Shown: positions 1 to 6,663 of the stretch, piece by piece
Position numbering within the stretch: the first letter of the stretch is position 1
Layout: each line of letters opens with the position of its first letter
Virus record (IMG/VR): IMGVR_UViG_3300007541_000135
Location: 1-28,753 of that record
Length of the DNA stretch: 28,753 bases
Strand: one strand, 5' to 3'
DNA from: a virus
Notes under the pieces: model-generated
Seen by the model: only the letters and a program-made list of their open reading frames with translations
The model's database searches: none
Told to the model about the DNA's origin: nothing
Made by a program: the position numbers and the translations under genes

Positions 1-267
1 CCAGTGAGGGATAGAATAAATGCTGTGAACAGCAGATTCCTTTCTTCAACTGGCGAAGTCCGCCTTGTTGTGGATCCAAGATGCCGTAGAGTTATTGAAG
101 GACTCGAAAAACAAACTTACAAAGAAGGAACTCAACAACCAGATAAAGATAGCGGATGGGATCATTGGAATGACGCTTTAGGATATATGATACATTTCAA
201 ATATCCAATTAGAAGAGACAGAGCAGATGAAACAGTCGCTACTTGGAAACATAGGACAGGAGCATAA
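1..267 (+). CDS. terL: Terminase large subunit, C-terminal part (cut by window start)
   Basis: This is the end of the DNA-packaging motor whose first 326 codons lie at 27774-28753. The frame opens at base 1 (P-V-R-D-R-I-N-A-V-N) and ends with TAA at 265-267. The VRDRINAVN stretch and the later D-x-x-x-x-x-DALGY segment (GWDHWNDALGY) are typical of the RNase H-like nuclease end of T4/HK97-type large terminases; the Asp there is the usual third metal ligand. The far half ends in ...KAPRS plus two bases, so the join reads APRS-(H/Q)-P-VRDRIN only if one extra base is supplied between the ends. The portal gene begins 3 bases after the stop, the usual order. Identification is by motif; the circular join is inferred. 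Confidence 0.9.
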   Translation, partial: PVRDRINAVNSRFLSSTGEVRLVVDPRCRRVIEGLEKQTYKEGTQQPDKDSGWDHWNDALGYMIHFKYPIRRDRADETVATWKHRTGA

Positions 268-270
268 TAA

Positions 271-1788
271 ATGACGGACGCATACAATAGATACACAAGC
301 ACCAACAATGCTTATGATAAACATTACAAGAGATGGAAATATCTTCTTGCCAGTTATATGGGAGCAGATGTTTACAGAAAAGGCGAATACTTAACACGCT
401 ATCAAATGGAAACAGAAGTTGAATACCAAGAAAGGTTGGCAACAACTCCTCTTGATAATCACTGTAAAGGTGTAATTTCAATATTCAATAGTTTTATATT
501 CCGTAATCCAGTTTATAGAGAATACGGTAGTTTAGAAAACGACCCAGCATTGAAACCATTCCTTGAAGATGCTGATTTAGAAGGTAGAAGCCTAAATGCT
601 TTTATGAAAGATGTCAGCACATACACAAGTATCTTTGGACACAGTTGGGTTATCTTAACTAAACCATCAACCAACGCAAGAACAAGAGCAGAAGAATTAC
701 TACAGCAAGTCCGTCCGTATGCGTCTGTATTAACTCCTCTATCAGTTCTTGATTGGAAATATGAAAGAAGTCCAAGTGGCATTTATGTTTTAACATATTT
801 GAAATACATTGAAGATATGGTACAAGGTGAAATGGTTATTAAGGAATGGACTAATGATACCATTTACACAATGGTGCTGGATGACAAGAACAAAGAAGTA
901 AAAGAAGAAATTGAAGAAGTAAATGGATTGGGTTTAATTCCAGCCGTTTGTGTGTATTCAAATCGCTCACCGATTAGAGGTGTAGGTGTTTCAGATATTG
1001 ATGATATTTCAGACTTACAGCGAGCAATTTACAATGAATATTCAGAAATTGAACAGTTGGTAAGACTTCAAAACCACCCTTCACTTGTAATGACTGGCAC
1101 AACAGAAGCAGGTGCTGGAGCAGGTGCTATCATTAAGATGGATGAAGGATTGGATCCAGGACTTCGTCCTTATTTGCTACAACCAAGTGGTGAAAGCATT
1201 GACAGTTTATACAAGTCAATTGAAAGCAAGGTTGATGCCATTGATAGAATAGCACACCTTGGAGCAATGCGTGAAAACCGTGCTTCAACAATGAGTGGCG
1301 TTTCAAGACAGATGGAGTTTGAACAACTTAATTCAAAACTTTCAGAGAAAGCGGATAACCTAGAACTTGCTGAAGAAATGTTATGGCGTTTGTTTGCCGT
1401 ATATCAAGGCAAGGTTTGGGATGGTAAGATTGACTATCCGGACAGTTTCAACATTCAAGACAAGCACAGTGATATGGGACTGTTGGAAATGGCGGCAAGA
1501 GCAAACCCACAGGATCCAAGTGTTAGAGCACTTATTGACTTTAGAATGAAAATGATACTTGATGATGAAGAAGAGTTTTACTATGATGACATTGAGCGTA
1601 TGAAGAAGCGAGTTGAGAAAAACGCTGAAATGGAACACACACCAATGACACCACAAACTTTTGACAGTCATCTTGCTGAAATGATACAGCAAGGATACAC
1701 AATGGAGCAGATTGCTGAACTACATCCAGAGTTCTTGACAATACTACAACAGAGGTTATCAGATGCGTCACAGCAAAACAACGGTTAA
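271..1788 (+). CDS. Portal protein
   Basis: The 505-residue protein would form the dodecameric ring at the capsid vertex through which TerL pumps DNA. Size and position directly after TerL fit. The sequence is mostly alpha/beta in the first 250 residues (wing and clip region), with a helical segment around residues 300-400 (SIDSLYKSIESKVDAI, then a Met/Glu-rich run) as in the stem and crown of portals of the large siphovirus families. The C-terminus is acidic then Gln-rich. The start is the ATG at 271, preceded by AGGAG about 8 bases upstream. The next gene overlaps its end by 26 bases, suggesting coupled translation. No obvious defects. Family assignment is from position and general sequence character, without a database search. 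Confidence 0.85.
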   Translation: MTDAYNRYTSTNNAYDKHYKRWKYLLASYMGADVYRKGEYLTRYQMETEVEYQERLATTPLDNHCKGVISIFNSFIFRNPVYREYGSLENDPALKPFLEDADLEGRSLNAFMKDVSTYTSIFGHSWVILTKPSTNARTRAEELLQQVRPYASVLTPLSVLDWKYERSPSGIYVLTYLKYIEDMVQGEMVIKEWTNDTIYTMVLDDKNKEVKEEIEEVNGLGLIPAVCVYSNRSPIRGVGVSDIDDISDLQRAIYNEYSEIEQLVRLQNHPSLVMTGTTEAGAGAGAIIKMDEGLDPGLRPYLLQPSGESIDSLYKSIESKVDAIDRIAHLGAMRENRASTMSGVSRQMEFEQLNSKLSEKADNLELAEEMLWRLFAVYQGKVWDGKIDYPDSFNIQDKHSDMGLLEMAARANPQDPSVRALIDFRMKMILDDEEEFYYDDIERMKKRVEKNAEMEHTPMTPQTFDSHLAEMIQQGYTMEQIAELHPEFLTILQQRLSDASQQNNG

Positions 1789-2077
1789 ACCAGGCGAACA
1801 ATATAAGAGGTTAGAACAACCTTGGTTGTTTTACGAGCCCTTTGATACCAAGATTGTGGAAACGCTAATCCAGTATCACTATGAAGGATTTATGAAAGAC
1901 TATCCTAAATGGCAAAACCGGTTAAATCAAGAAGCAAGAAAAAGAAGTAGAAAACATCTGTTGGCATTACACAGATTAACACATTGGATGCGTCAAGAAC
2001 TACGACACCAATACAACAGCATTGACAATATCCAAGATTTCAAAAAGATGTTAGAGGATCCAGAGTATGGCGAATAA
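1763..2077 (+). CDS. Small basic protein between portal and scaffold, unknown function
   Basis: A 104-residue protein rich in Lys, Arg, His and Trp, with long helical stretches (residues 30-75) and an acidic end. It overlaps the portal gene by 26 bases and the next gene by 11 bases, so it is almost certainly translated as part of the packaging/head operon. I do not recognise the family. A head-assembly or portal-associated role follows only from its position. Base composition and codon choice look like the neighbours. Likely a real gene because of the tight overlaps and absence of a competing frame. Confidence 0.7.
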   Translation: MRHSKTTVKPGEQYKRLEQPWLFYEPFDTKIVETLIQYHYEGFMKDYPKWQNRLNQEARKRSRKHLLALHRLTHWMRQELRHQYNSIDNIQDFKKMLEDPEYGE

Positions 2078-2330
2078 ACCACTACAACCAACATTCCTCG
2101 GGTATGAATGTAAAGGACCCAATTGTGCTGGGCACAAGGCTGGGTATAGATATGCTCGCACTGGCGGTGGTGTTCCGTCACCATACAGTAGAAGTTTCAA
2201 TGAAGGAATGAGTGCTTACACAACCAATTACACAGCACCCAAAACAAGCACAAGAAAATCAGGAATTACTTCAAGTGTTCTATCAGCCGTGGCGGCTGGT
2301 GCGGCACTAGGAGCAAAAAAGGGAGGATAA
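2067..2330 (+). CDS. Small conserved-looking phage protein, unknown function
   Basis: An 87-residue protein. The first half has two Cys (GYECKGPNCAGHKAGYRYAR) and aromatic residues; the middle is Ser/Thr-rich; the end is an Ala/Gly-rich helix (residues 65-82) finishing in basic KKGG. Proteins with the same C-x4-C, GHKAGYRYAR style start are found between portal and scaffold in marine phages as I remember, but no function is established to my knowledge. The start ATG overlaps the preceding gene by 11 bases. The Ala/Gly segment is too short and mixed to be called a confident membrane span. Possibly a minor head protein or scaffold accessory; this is a guess from position. Confidence 0.7.
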   Translation: MANKPLQPTFLGYECKGPNCAGHKAGYRYARTGGGVPSPYSRSFNEGMSAYTTNYTAPKTSTRKSGITSSVLSAVAAGAALGAKKGG

Positions 2331-2334
2331 ACCA

Positions 2335-2382
2335 ATGAAAGCCAAAAAAAAGAAAAGTAAAAAACGCGGGAATAGAAAGTAA
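2335..2382 (+). CDS. Possible 15-residue Lys/Arg-rich peptide
   Basis: A tiny frame encodes MKAKKKKSKKRGNRK and stop. It starts 4 bases after the previous stop and has a good GGGAGG ribosome site 8 bases upstream, which is better than that of many longer genes here. Eleven of fifteen residues are Lys or Arg, so the product would bind nucleic acid non-specifically, for example during DNA packaging. Chance cannot be excluded at this length. Confidence 0.35.
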   Translation: MKAKKKKSKKRGNRK

Positions 2383-2416
2383 TACGCCCAGATTATGGTG
2401 GAAATACCACTATTCA

Positions 2417-2424
2417 TATAAATA
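2417..2424 (+). promoter_or_regulatory. T4-late-like promoter box TATAAATA before scaffold gene
   Basis: An exact TATAAATA lies 36 bases before the scaffold ATG. By analogy to T4 late promoters transcription would begin near 2431, leaving a leader of about 30 bases containing the AGGAGG ribosome site. No TTGACA-like -35 element is visible upstream. The same box recurs at the heads of other units in this window. Confidence 0.65.
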
Positions 2425-2460
2425 GTATTACAATATTAACTCATAGGAGGCAGAGGTACG

Positions 2461-3153
2461 ATGGACTCACAAACCACGGAAGCAATAGCGGCTACAACTG
2501 ACAGCCCAAGCACAGAAGAAATAAGTCAGGCAATCAACGAAGCAAAAGGTAAAATGTATTCTCAACAGGAGTTTGATGACGCTATGGCGAAAATGAAACA
2601 CGCTGTTTTGAATAAAGCATTAAAGCCTTATCAAGAACTGGGAGATATCGAAGAACTCAAGCAACTGAAGGCAACGCAAGAAAAGGCGAAGCACGAAGAA
2701 GCAATGAAAAAGGGTGAATTCGAAAAAATCTTATCAGACTTGGCTTCAAAAAAAGATGCTGAAATCCAACAGAGAGATAGCATCATTAGAGAATACAAGG
2801 TGGATACACCTTTGGTTAATGCGGCGGCAAAATATCGCTCTATTAACCCAGAACAAGTCAGGGCACTTTTGAAATCAAATGTGCGTCTTGGTAGTGAGGG
2901 TGAAGTAGAAGTGTTAGATGCCACTGGGACGGTAAGATACAAAGACAACGGCACAGCAATGGGCGTTGATGATTTGGTAAAAGAGTTTTTGGACTCCAAC
3001 CCACACTTTGTTTCACCAACACCAAGCACAACCAATACAAAGAGTTCTGTAATGAATGATAGAGAAACTGTGGATGTTAGCAAACTGGATATGAGTAATC
3101 CAGAACATAGAAAAATATACGCAGAGATGAGAAAATCTCGTCAAACCGTATAA
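2461..3153 (+). CDS. Capsid scaffolding protein
   Basis: The 230-residue protein would guide assembly of the procapsid shell and leave before or during DNA packaging. It sits directly upstream of the major capsid gene. Residues 35-110 are a highly charged, Glu/Lys/Gln-rich helical coiled coil (for example EELKQLKATQEKAKHEEAMK), the hallmark of phage scaffolds; the N-terminus is Ser/Thr-rich and the C-terminus is basic, as in scaffolds that bind coat protein through a charged tail. It starts at the ATG at 2461 with an AGGAGG site 8-13 bases upstream and is the first gene after the TATAAATA box at 2417. No protease gene is visible nearby, so the scaffold may be released intact. Assignment rests on position and coiled-coil character. 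Confidence 0.8.
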   Translation: MDSQTTEAIAATTDSPSTEEISQAINEAKGKMYSQQEFDDAMAKMKHAVLNKALKPYQELGDIEELKQLKATQEKAKHEEAMKKGEFEKILSDLASKKDAEIQQRDSIIREYKVDTPLVNAAAKYRSINPEQVRALLKSNVRLGSEGEVEVLDATGTVRYKDNGTAMGVDDLVKEFLDSNPHFVSPTPSTTNTKSSVMNDRETVDVSKLDMSNPEHRKIYAEMRKSRQTV

Positions 3154-3181
3154 GCCAAAACTTATATAAAGGAGAACTATT

Positions 3182-4039
3182 ATGGCTAATAACACAACCA
3201 TCAATAGCGAACTGTTTACAAACCTTCTTGCTGAAGCCCAGTTTGCTATGTATGAGAACAGTATCGCAAGACAAATTGTGACACCGTTCAGTTTCCCAGC
3301 AAACGCTGGAAAAACACTATCAGTGCCTGTATATTCCGCAGTAACTGCCGCTTCATTAACTGAAGGTTCGGCACCATCAGCGGCTGACACTAACACTACA
3401 TCTGTATCAATCAACTTAGGTGAAGTTGGTACATACTTCCAAGTAACTGACTTCTTGAGAGATTCCGCACAGCGTGATGTAATCGCTGATTTAGGTGCTC
3501 AAGCAGGTAGAGCGATTGCTGAAAAAATGGACAACGATGTATTCGCATTGTTCAACTCTTTCAGTGCTTCTGTAGGAACTGAAGACAGCCCAGTCACTGT
3601 TGACAACATCCTTACTGCTGTAGCGACACTTCGCCAAGCAAAGGTTATCGGTCCGTTAGCGTGTGTGGTGGGTCCAAGACAAGCACTTCAACTTAAGAAG
3701 GAACTTGCTGGAACTGGCGGCACAACAGCACTAACAGCCAACGCACTTGGTAATGAGGCACTTCGTGCTTACTACATCGGCACACTTGCTGGATGTTCAG
3801 TATACGAAAGTTCATTAGTTAAATCAGACTTAGACACTGATACTGACACTGAACTTAATATGGTAGGTGCGGTATTTGCTCCAACAGCCATTGGACACGC
3901 TATCAGAGGCGGTGTTGTAATGGAAGAGCAAAGACAAGCGGCGGCTCGTGCTACAGACATTATGATTTCTGTAGTTAAAGGCGAAGCAATCCTTCAAAAC
4001 AGCCACGGTGTTAAAATCGTAGGTTCCGCTACTGACTAA
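3182..4039 (+). CDS. Major capsid protein
   Basis: The 285-residue protein is the main shell subunit, presumably with the HK97 fold. Evidence is its place after the scaffold, its size, its Ala/Ser/Thr/Val-rich composition with few Cys, and family-like segments: a helical N-terminus (SELFTNLLAEAQFAMYENS), an E-loop-like hydrophobic stretch (TLSVPVYSAVTAASLTEGS), then the spine helix (QAGRAIAEKMDNDVFALFNS). A strong ribosome site (AAAGGAG) precedes the ATG. It uses optimal codons and AGT/GAC choices like its neighbours. A T4-late-like box overlaps its stop codon and an intrinsic terminator lies 60 bases on, closing the scaffold-capsid unit. No sign of a prohead-protease cleavage domain. Confidence 0.85.
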   Translation: MANNTTINSELFTNLLAEAQFAMYENSIARQIVTPFSFPANAGKTLSVPVYSAVTAASLTEGSAPSAADTNTTSVSINLGEVGTYFQVTDFLRDSAQRDVIADLGAQAGRAIAEKMDNDVFALFNSFSASVGTEDSPVTVDNILTAVATLRQAKVIGPLACVVGPRQALQLKKELAGTGGTTALTANALGNEALRAYYIGTLAGCSVYESSLVKSDLDTDTDTELNMVGAVFAPTAIGHAIRGGVVMEEQRQAAARATDIMISVVKGEAILQNSHGVKIVGSATD

Positions 4040-4045
4040 TAAATA
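4038..4045 (+). promoter_or_regulatory. T4-late-like box AATAAATA at the end of the capsid gene
   Basis: The box overlaps the TAA of the capsid gene and is followed only by the terminator at 4101-4126, with no gene between. It would produce a short RNA of about 75 bases, or it may be a chance run of stop-like codons. Confidence is lower than for boxes placed before genes. Confidence 0.4.
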
Positions 4046-4051
4046 GTTTAG

Positions 4052-4126
4052 AGCGAGGGTAGGGATTAGGTTACTGACATTACCTAAAACCAAAATAGAA
4101 GGGGGTGTGGAAACATACCCCCTTTT
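4052..4126 (+). ncRNA. Possible short RNA between capsid gene and next unit
   Basis: If the AATAAATA at 4038 is a promoter, the transcript would run from about 4052 to the T-run at 4126. It contains a small 5-bp hairpin (TAGGT/ACCTA, about 4068-4088) and ends in a strong GC-rich terminator. There is no open frame of note. It could equally be just the 3' untranslated end of the capsid message. Confidence 0.3.
4101..4126 (+). terminator. Intrinsic terminator after the capsid gene
   Basis: GGGGGTGTG at 4101-4109 pairs with CATACCCCC at 4114-4122 (nine pairs, one G-T) around the loop GAAA, followed by TTTT. This is a textbook Rho-independent terminator and separates the head unit from the tail unit. 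Confidence 0.85.
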
Positions 4127-4159
4127 ATCGTCTTTATCCATACCATTATCTTAAATTCA

Positions 4160-4167
4160 CATAAATA
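4160..4167 (+). promoter_or_regulatory. T4-late-like promoter box CATAAATA before the connector/tail operon
   Basis: It lies 34 bases after the capsid terminator and 56 bases before the ATG at 4224, in a gap with no gene. It would start the long tail unit that runs with overlapping genes to 15763. Confidence 0.6.
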
Positions 4168-4223
4168 CATTAGAAGCAGTAGGACTGCTCAACTATATTA
4201 TAAATCACGGGGAAGGACTTCGT

Positions 4224-4670
4224 ATGGCATACGCAACATTAAATGATTTGCTAGATGTGGATCCGCACATTACCGATTACGGTGTGTTGGAGTGGAACAC
4301 AGAGTTAGCCAAATCAGAACAAGAAATCAATAGACTTTTATCCGTTAGATGGTTTCCTTCATACCAGAAGGGACGCACTGACATTCGCTATTCCAATTTA
4401 GCCGTTCTTATGGACGAGGACAAATTGGATCCAACACAATGGACTAAAGCAACAGTCTTTCACGCATTAGCATATCATATATGCCCTAAGTTAACCAAGT
4501 TTGAAGCGGAACCAGATAGATTCCGTGAAATGATGGACTACTACAAGGCAAGATTTGAAGATGAGTTTGACTTATGCTTACGCCAAGGAGTTCGCTACGA
4601 CGCCAACGATGACAATGTTTATCAGGATGTTGAAAAAACCCCAGATGTGTTTTTGAGACTGCGAAGATAA
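4224..4670 (+). CDS. Head-tail connector (adaptor) protein
   Basis: A 148-residue, largely helical, acidic protein in the usual place after the major capsid gene. The opening AYATLNDLL followed by paired helices and a C-terminal segment after a long helix resembles gp6/gp15-type adaptors that bind the portal from below after packaging. Helices around residues 70-115 (WTKATVFHALAYHICPKL; MMDYYKARFEDEFDL) match the family's helical bundle. It is the first gene after the CATAAATA box at 4160; the ribosome site is the GGGGAAGGA run about 7-15 bases before the ATG. Assignment is by order and general character. Confidence 0.7.
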   Translation: MAYATLNDLLDVDPHITDYGVLEWNTELAKSEQEINRLLSVRWFPSYQKGRTDIRYSNLAVLMDEDKLDPTQWTKATVFHALAYHICPKLTKFEAEPDRFREMMDYYKARFEDEFDLCLRQGVRYDANDDNVYQDVEKTPDVFLRLRR

Positions 4671-4681
4671 AGGTATGATTG

Positions 4682-5119
4682 ATGTCCATTAGAGAAGATT
4701 TAGCAAATAATATAGTTGAGACGCTTAAGGAAATAGAACTTCCGCGTCCAGTCCTAGTCACACGCCAGCCTTTCAATGTTGAAGAGTTGGCTATCACACA
4801 GTTTCCAGCACTTTTAGTTCAAACAACTACAGAAGACAGAGAACTACTTACTATGGGTGCCACTTCAGGGCGAAAACAAGGCACCATCCGTTATCAAATC
4901 AGAGGTTTTGTGCGTGGCACAGAACTAGACACCAAACGCAATGATTTAATTGAAGCCATTGATGAAATTCTTGATGGCGATAGATATCGCGACAAGACAA
5001 AATCAGTGGTTATGGATAGTATAGTGGTAGGAATCGAAGTTATTGAAAGACAACCGCCATTAGCGGAGTTTGTAATGAACTTTGATGTAACATACAACTA
5101 TGTGATGGGGAACAACTAA
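4682..5119 (+). CDS. Tail terminator / tail completion protein
   Basis: About 145 residues. It starts MSIREDLANNIVETLKEI and has alternating strands and helices, with a FPALLVQ-type strand and a helix LIEAIDEILDGD followed by strands, the layout of gpU/gp17-type terminators that cap the tail tube and join it to the head. I prefer the ATG at 4682 over a TTG at 4679, because AAAGG lies 9-13 bases upstream. It begins 11 bases after the connector gene, in the same operon. The position between connector and tail tube supports the role; a general head-tail joining protein is the alternative. Confidence 0.6.
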   Translation: MSIREDLANNIVETLKEIELPRPVLVTRQPFNVEELAITQFPALLVQTTTEDRELLTMGATSGRKQGTIRYQIRGFVRGTELDTKRNDLIEAIDEILDGDRYRDKTKSVVMDSIVVGIEVIERQPPLAEFVMNFDVTYNYVMGNN

Positions 5120-5158
5120 CAGCGGAGCGTGAAGGCTTTGCGAAGGAGTATATAGACT

Positions 5159-5389
5159 ATGAAAATACATAACAAAAAAGGACAAGTCAAATTTATAGAT
5201 AAAGACAGACTTGATTATTATATTTCTCAAGGTTGGAGTGCTGATGGTAAGGAAGAGAACACTATCAAACTAAAACCAGTGAAAAAGAATACGGTATCGC
5301 CTAAACCCGCCGTTGACGAAGAAGATTCCAAGTGGGCTTCTTTGGAAGAAGAGGTTAGCAACTTAACAAATGATACAGAAGGAGAATAA
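5159..5389 (+). CDS. Small charged protein before the tail tube gene, unknown
   Basis: A 76-residue protein with a basic, strand-forming N-terminus (residues 1-40) and an acidic, Ser/Thr-rich C-terminal tail (residues 55-76). A GAAGGAG ribosome site lies about 10 bases before the ATG, and the stop is 2 bases before the tail tube ATG. I do not recognise the family. Position suggests a head-tail joining or tail accessory role. Confidence 0.65.
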   Translation: MKIHNKKGQVKFIDKDRLDYYISQGWSADGKEENTIKLKPVKKNTVSPKPAVDEEDSKWASLEEEVSNLTNDTEGE

Positions 5390-5391
5390 TT

Positions 5392-5799
5392 ATGGCATCA
5401 TTAGTGGGAAACGCTGGCGTCATCAATGTGGATTCACAGGCGGTAGCGGAAATTAGAAGTTATTCAATTGAACTAACTTCAGACACAATCGAGCAGACAG
5501 TGATGGGAGATGACGCTCGTCAGTATGTGAAAGGTTTACATTCATTCAGCGGTAGTGCTGATGTGTATTGGGACGCTTCACACTTTGACGCAACATCAAA
5601 CCCAGATTTGGATGGTTTAATCCAAGGCACAGTAGGTGACGCACCAGTAGGTATCGTAGTATACCCAACAGGTAGTGGAGCAAACTGGAGTGGAAACATC
5701 CTTATTACTGGATACAGCATTACAGCACAAATGGACGGAATGATTGAGGCTTCAATCTCTTTCCAAGGCAGTGGTGCGTTAACATACACAGCCGCTTAA
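5392..5799 (+). CDS. Major tail tube protein
   Basis: The 135-residue protein should polymerise into the tail tube. It is almost all beta-strand by composition (Gly, Ser, Thr, Val), with a MASLVGNAGVINV start, a loop rich in Gly/Asp near residue 45 and the paired strands near the end (NILITGYSITAQ; ASISFQGSGALTYTA) seen in TP901-1/lambda gpV-type tube proteins. It sits between the terminator-type gene and the chaperone genes, as expected. The start has an AGGAGAATA ribosome site. At 135 residues it is on the short side, so no extra Ig-like decoration domain is present. Confidence 0.85.
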   Translation: MASLVGNAGVINVDSQAVAEIRSYSIELTSDTIEQTVMGDDARQYVKGLHSFSGSADVYWDASHFDATSNPDLDGLIQGTVGDAPVGIVVYPTGSGANWSGNILITGYSITAQMDGMIEASISFQGSGALTYTAA

Positions 5800-5814
5800 T
5801 AGAGGTAGTGTAAG

Positions 5815-6111
5815 TTGGCACAAGTTGATATATTAGGTATCAAACAGGCAATGACGGCGTTGTCGGAAGAGATTAAGGCTGTCATTGACGAACACGCAAA
5901 CTTCATTAAGAGTACTGTAACAAGTAAAACTCCTAAGCGAAGTGGAAACGCGAGACGCAATTGGAAAAAATCCAAAAGCGATGGAACAGGGTTCGAAGTT
6001 GAAAACCGTGTTCCATACATCGAGCGTTTAGAAGCGGGTTATTCAAAACAAGCCCCAAGAGGATTTGTTAATCAAACTCTTAAGGCAACATCTAGAAGGA
6101 GAAAAAGATGA
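5815..6111 (+). CDS. HK97 gp10-like tail/head-tail joining protein (TTG start)
   Basis: A 98-residue basic protein with helices in residues 5-40, a TPKRSGNARRNW segment near residue 40 and a basic tail ending RRRKR. The TPxRSGxxRxxW motif followed by VPYIERLEAGYS is typical of HK97 gp10-family proteins that help close the tail. The likely start is TTG at 5815 with AGAGG about 10-14 bases upstream; no ATG would keep the conserved N-terminal helix. It overlaps the chaperone gene by 4 bases (ATGA). Its place after the tube gene is unusual compared with HK97, where it precedes it, but is seen in other phages. Confidence 0.7.
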   Translation: MAQVDILGIKQAMTALSEEIKAVIDEHANFIKSTVTSKTPKRSGNARRNWKKSKSDGTGFEVENRVPYIERLEAGYSKQAPRGFVNQTLKATSRRRKR

Positions 6112-6476
6112 CAGACGGAACAAATCAAACCGTAAAACCAATGGAAAAAATCACTGGGCATTTTAGAAATAAAATCACAAACCAGATGAAATCCATTTAT
6201 GTCCCAGAATGGGATTTAGAAATCTTCTTTAAGGAAGTAAACACCTTAACAGAAGAGAGCAAAATGCTCGCACTTGCCCAAGCAGGCAAGACAATTGAAG
6301 CACTTGTTGAAACTCTTATTTCTAAATCAAGAGATAAAGACGGAAACAAAATCTTCAAACCCGCTGACAAAGTCACATTGATGAATGAGGCAGACCCAGC
6401 GGTAGTCATCAGGGTAACTGGTGAAATCAATAGTGCCAACCAAGATTCCAATATGGAGTTTGCGGAAAAAAACTAA
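6108..6476 (+). CDS. Tail assembly chaperone, upstream (G-type) product
   Basis: The 122-residue protein lies between the tail tube and tape-measure genes. In that location siphophages encode a chaperone pair (lambda gpG and gpGT) that coats the tape measure during tail assembly. The product is helical, charged, and ends ...EKN at a TAA that directly follows a slippery A-AAA-AAC at 6467-6473. The ATG overlaps the preceding stop (ATGA). A second frame continues in the -1 register to 6661. It has no similarity to other proteins in this window. Confidence 0.8.
   Translation: MTDGTNQTVKPMEKITGHFRNKITNQMKSIYVPEWDLEIFFKEVNTLTEESKMLALAQAGKTIEALVETLISKSRDKDGNKIFKPADKVTLMNEADPAVVIRVTGEINSANQDSNMEFAEKN
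6467..6473 (+). promoter_or_regulatory. -1 ribosomal frameshift site (A AAA AAC) of the tail chaperone gene
   Basis: Seven As (6466-6472) and a C form codons GAA AAA AAC TAA in the first frame, so the heptamer A-AAA-AAC is in the correct register for a -1 slip, one codon before the stop. After slipping, reading continues CTA AGA GCA GAC into a 62-codon extension. Heptamers of this X-XXY-YYZ type drive gpG/gpGT synthesis in lambda-like phages. Confidence 0.85.
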
Positions 6477-6661
6477 GAGCAGACCCAGATTTAGTGTTCG
6501 CGTATAGGTTGGCGAAGGATTTGGGTCTGTTAGTTAAGGATGTGCTTGAAATGACAACTGCGGAATTTGCCGGATGGGCGGCTTTCTATAAAATGGAAGC
6601 AGAAGAAAACAGAAAGGCAATGAATGCGGCTAAGGCACAAGGTAAATTGAGAGGAAAATAA
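6473..6661 (+). CDS. Tail assembly chaperone, T-type extension made by -1 frameshift
   Basis: This frame has no start codon near its beginning and is read after the slip at 6467-6473, giving a fusion of about 184 residues. The extension (LRADPDLVFAYRLAKDLGLL; then EFAGWAAFYKMEAEENRKAM) is helical. The pattern of a short helix pair with a TxxEFxxWxAFYK motif is the classic T-domain of gpGT and of many later-described phage chaperones. The stop TAA at 6659-6661 is 2 bases before the tape-measure GTG. A GAGAGG ribosome site for the tape measure lies within the end of this frame. Confidence 0.85.
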   Translation, partial: LRADPDLVFAYRLAKDLGLLVKDVLEMTTAEFAGWAAFYKMEAEENRKAMNAAKAQGKLRGK

Positions 6662-6663
6662 CA

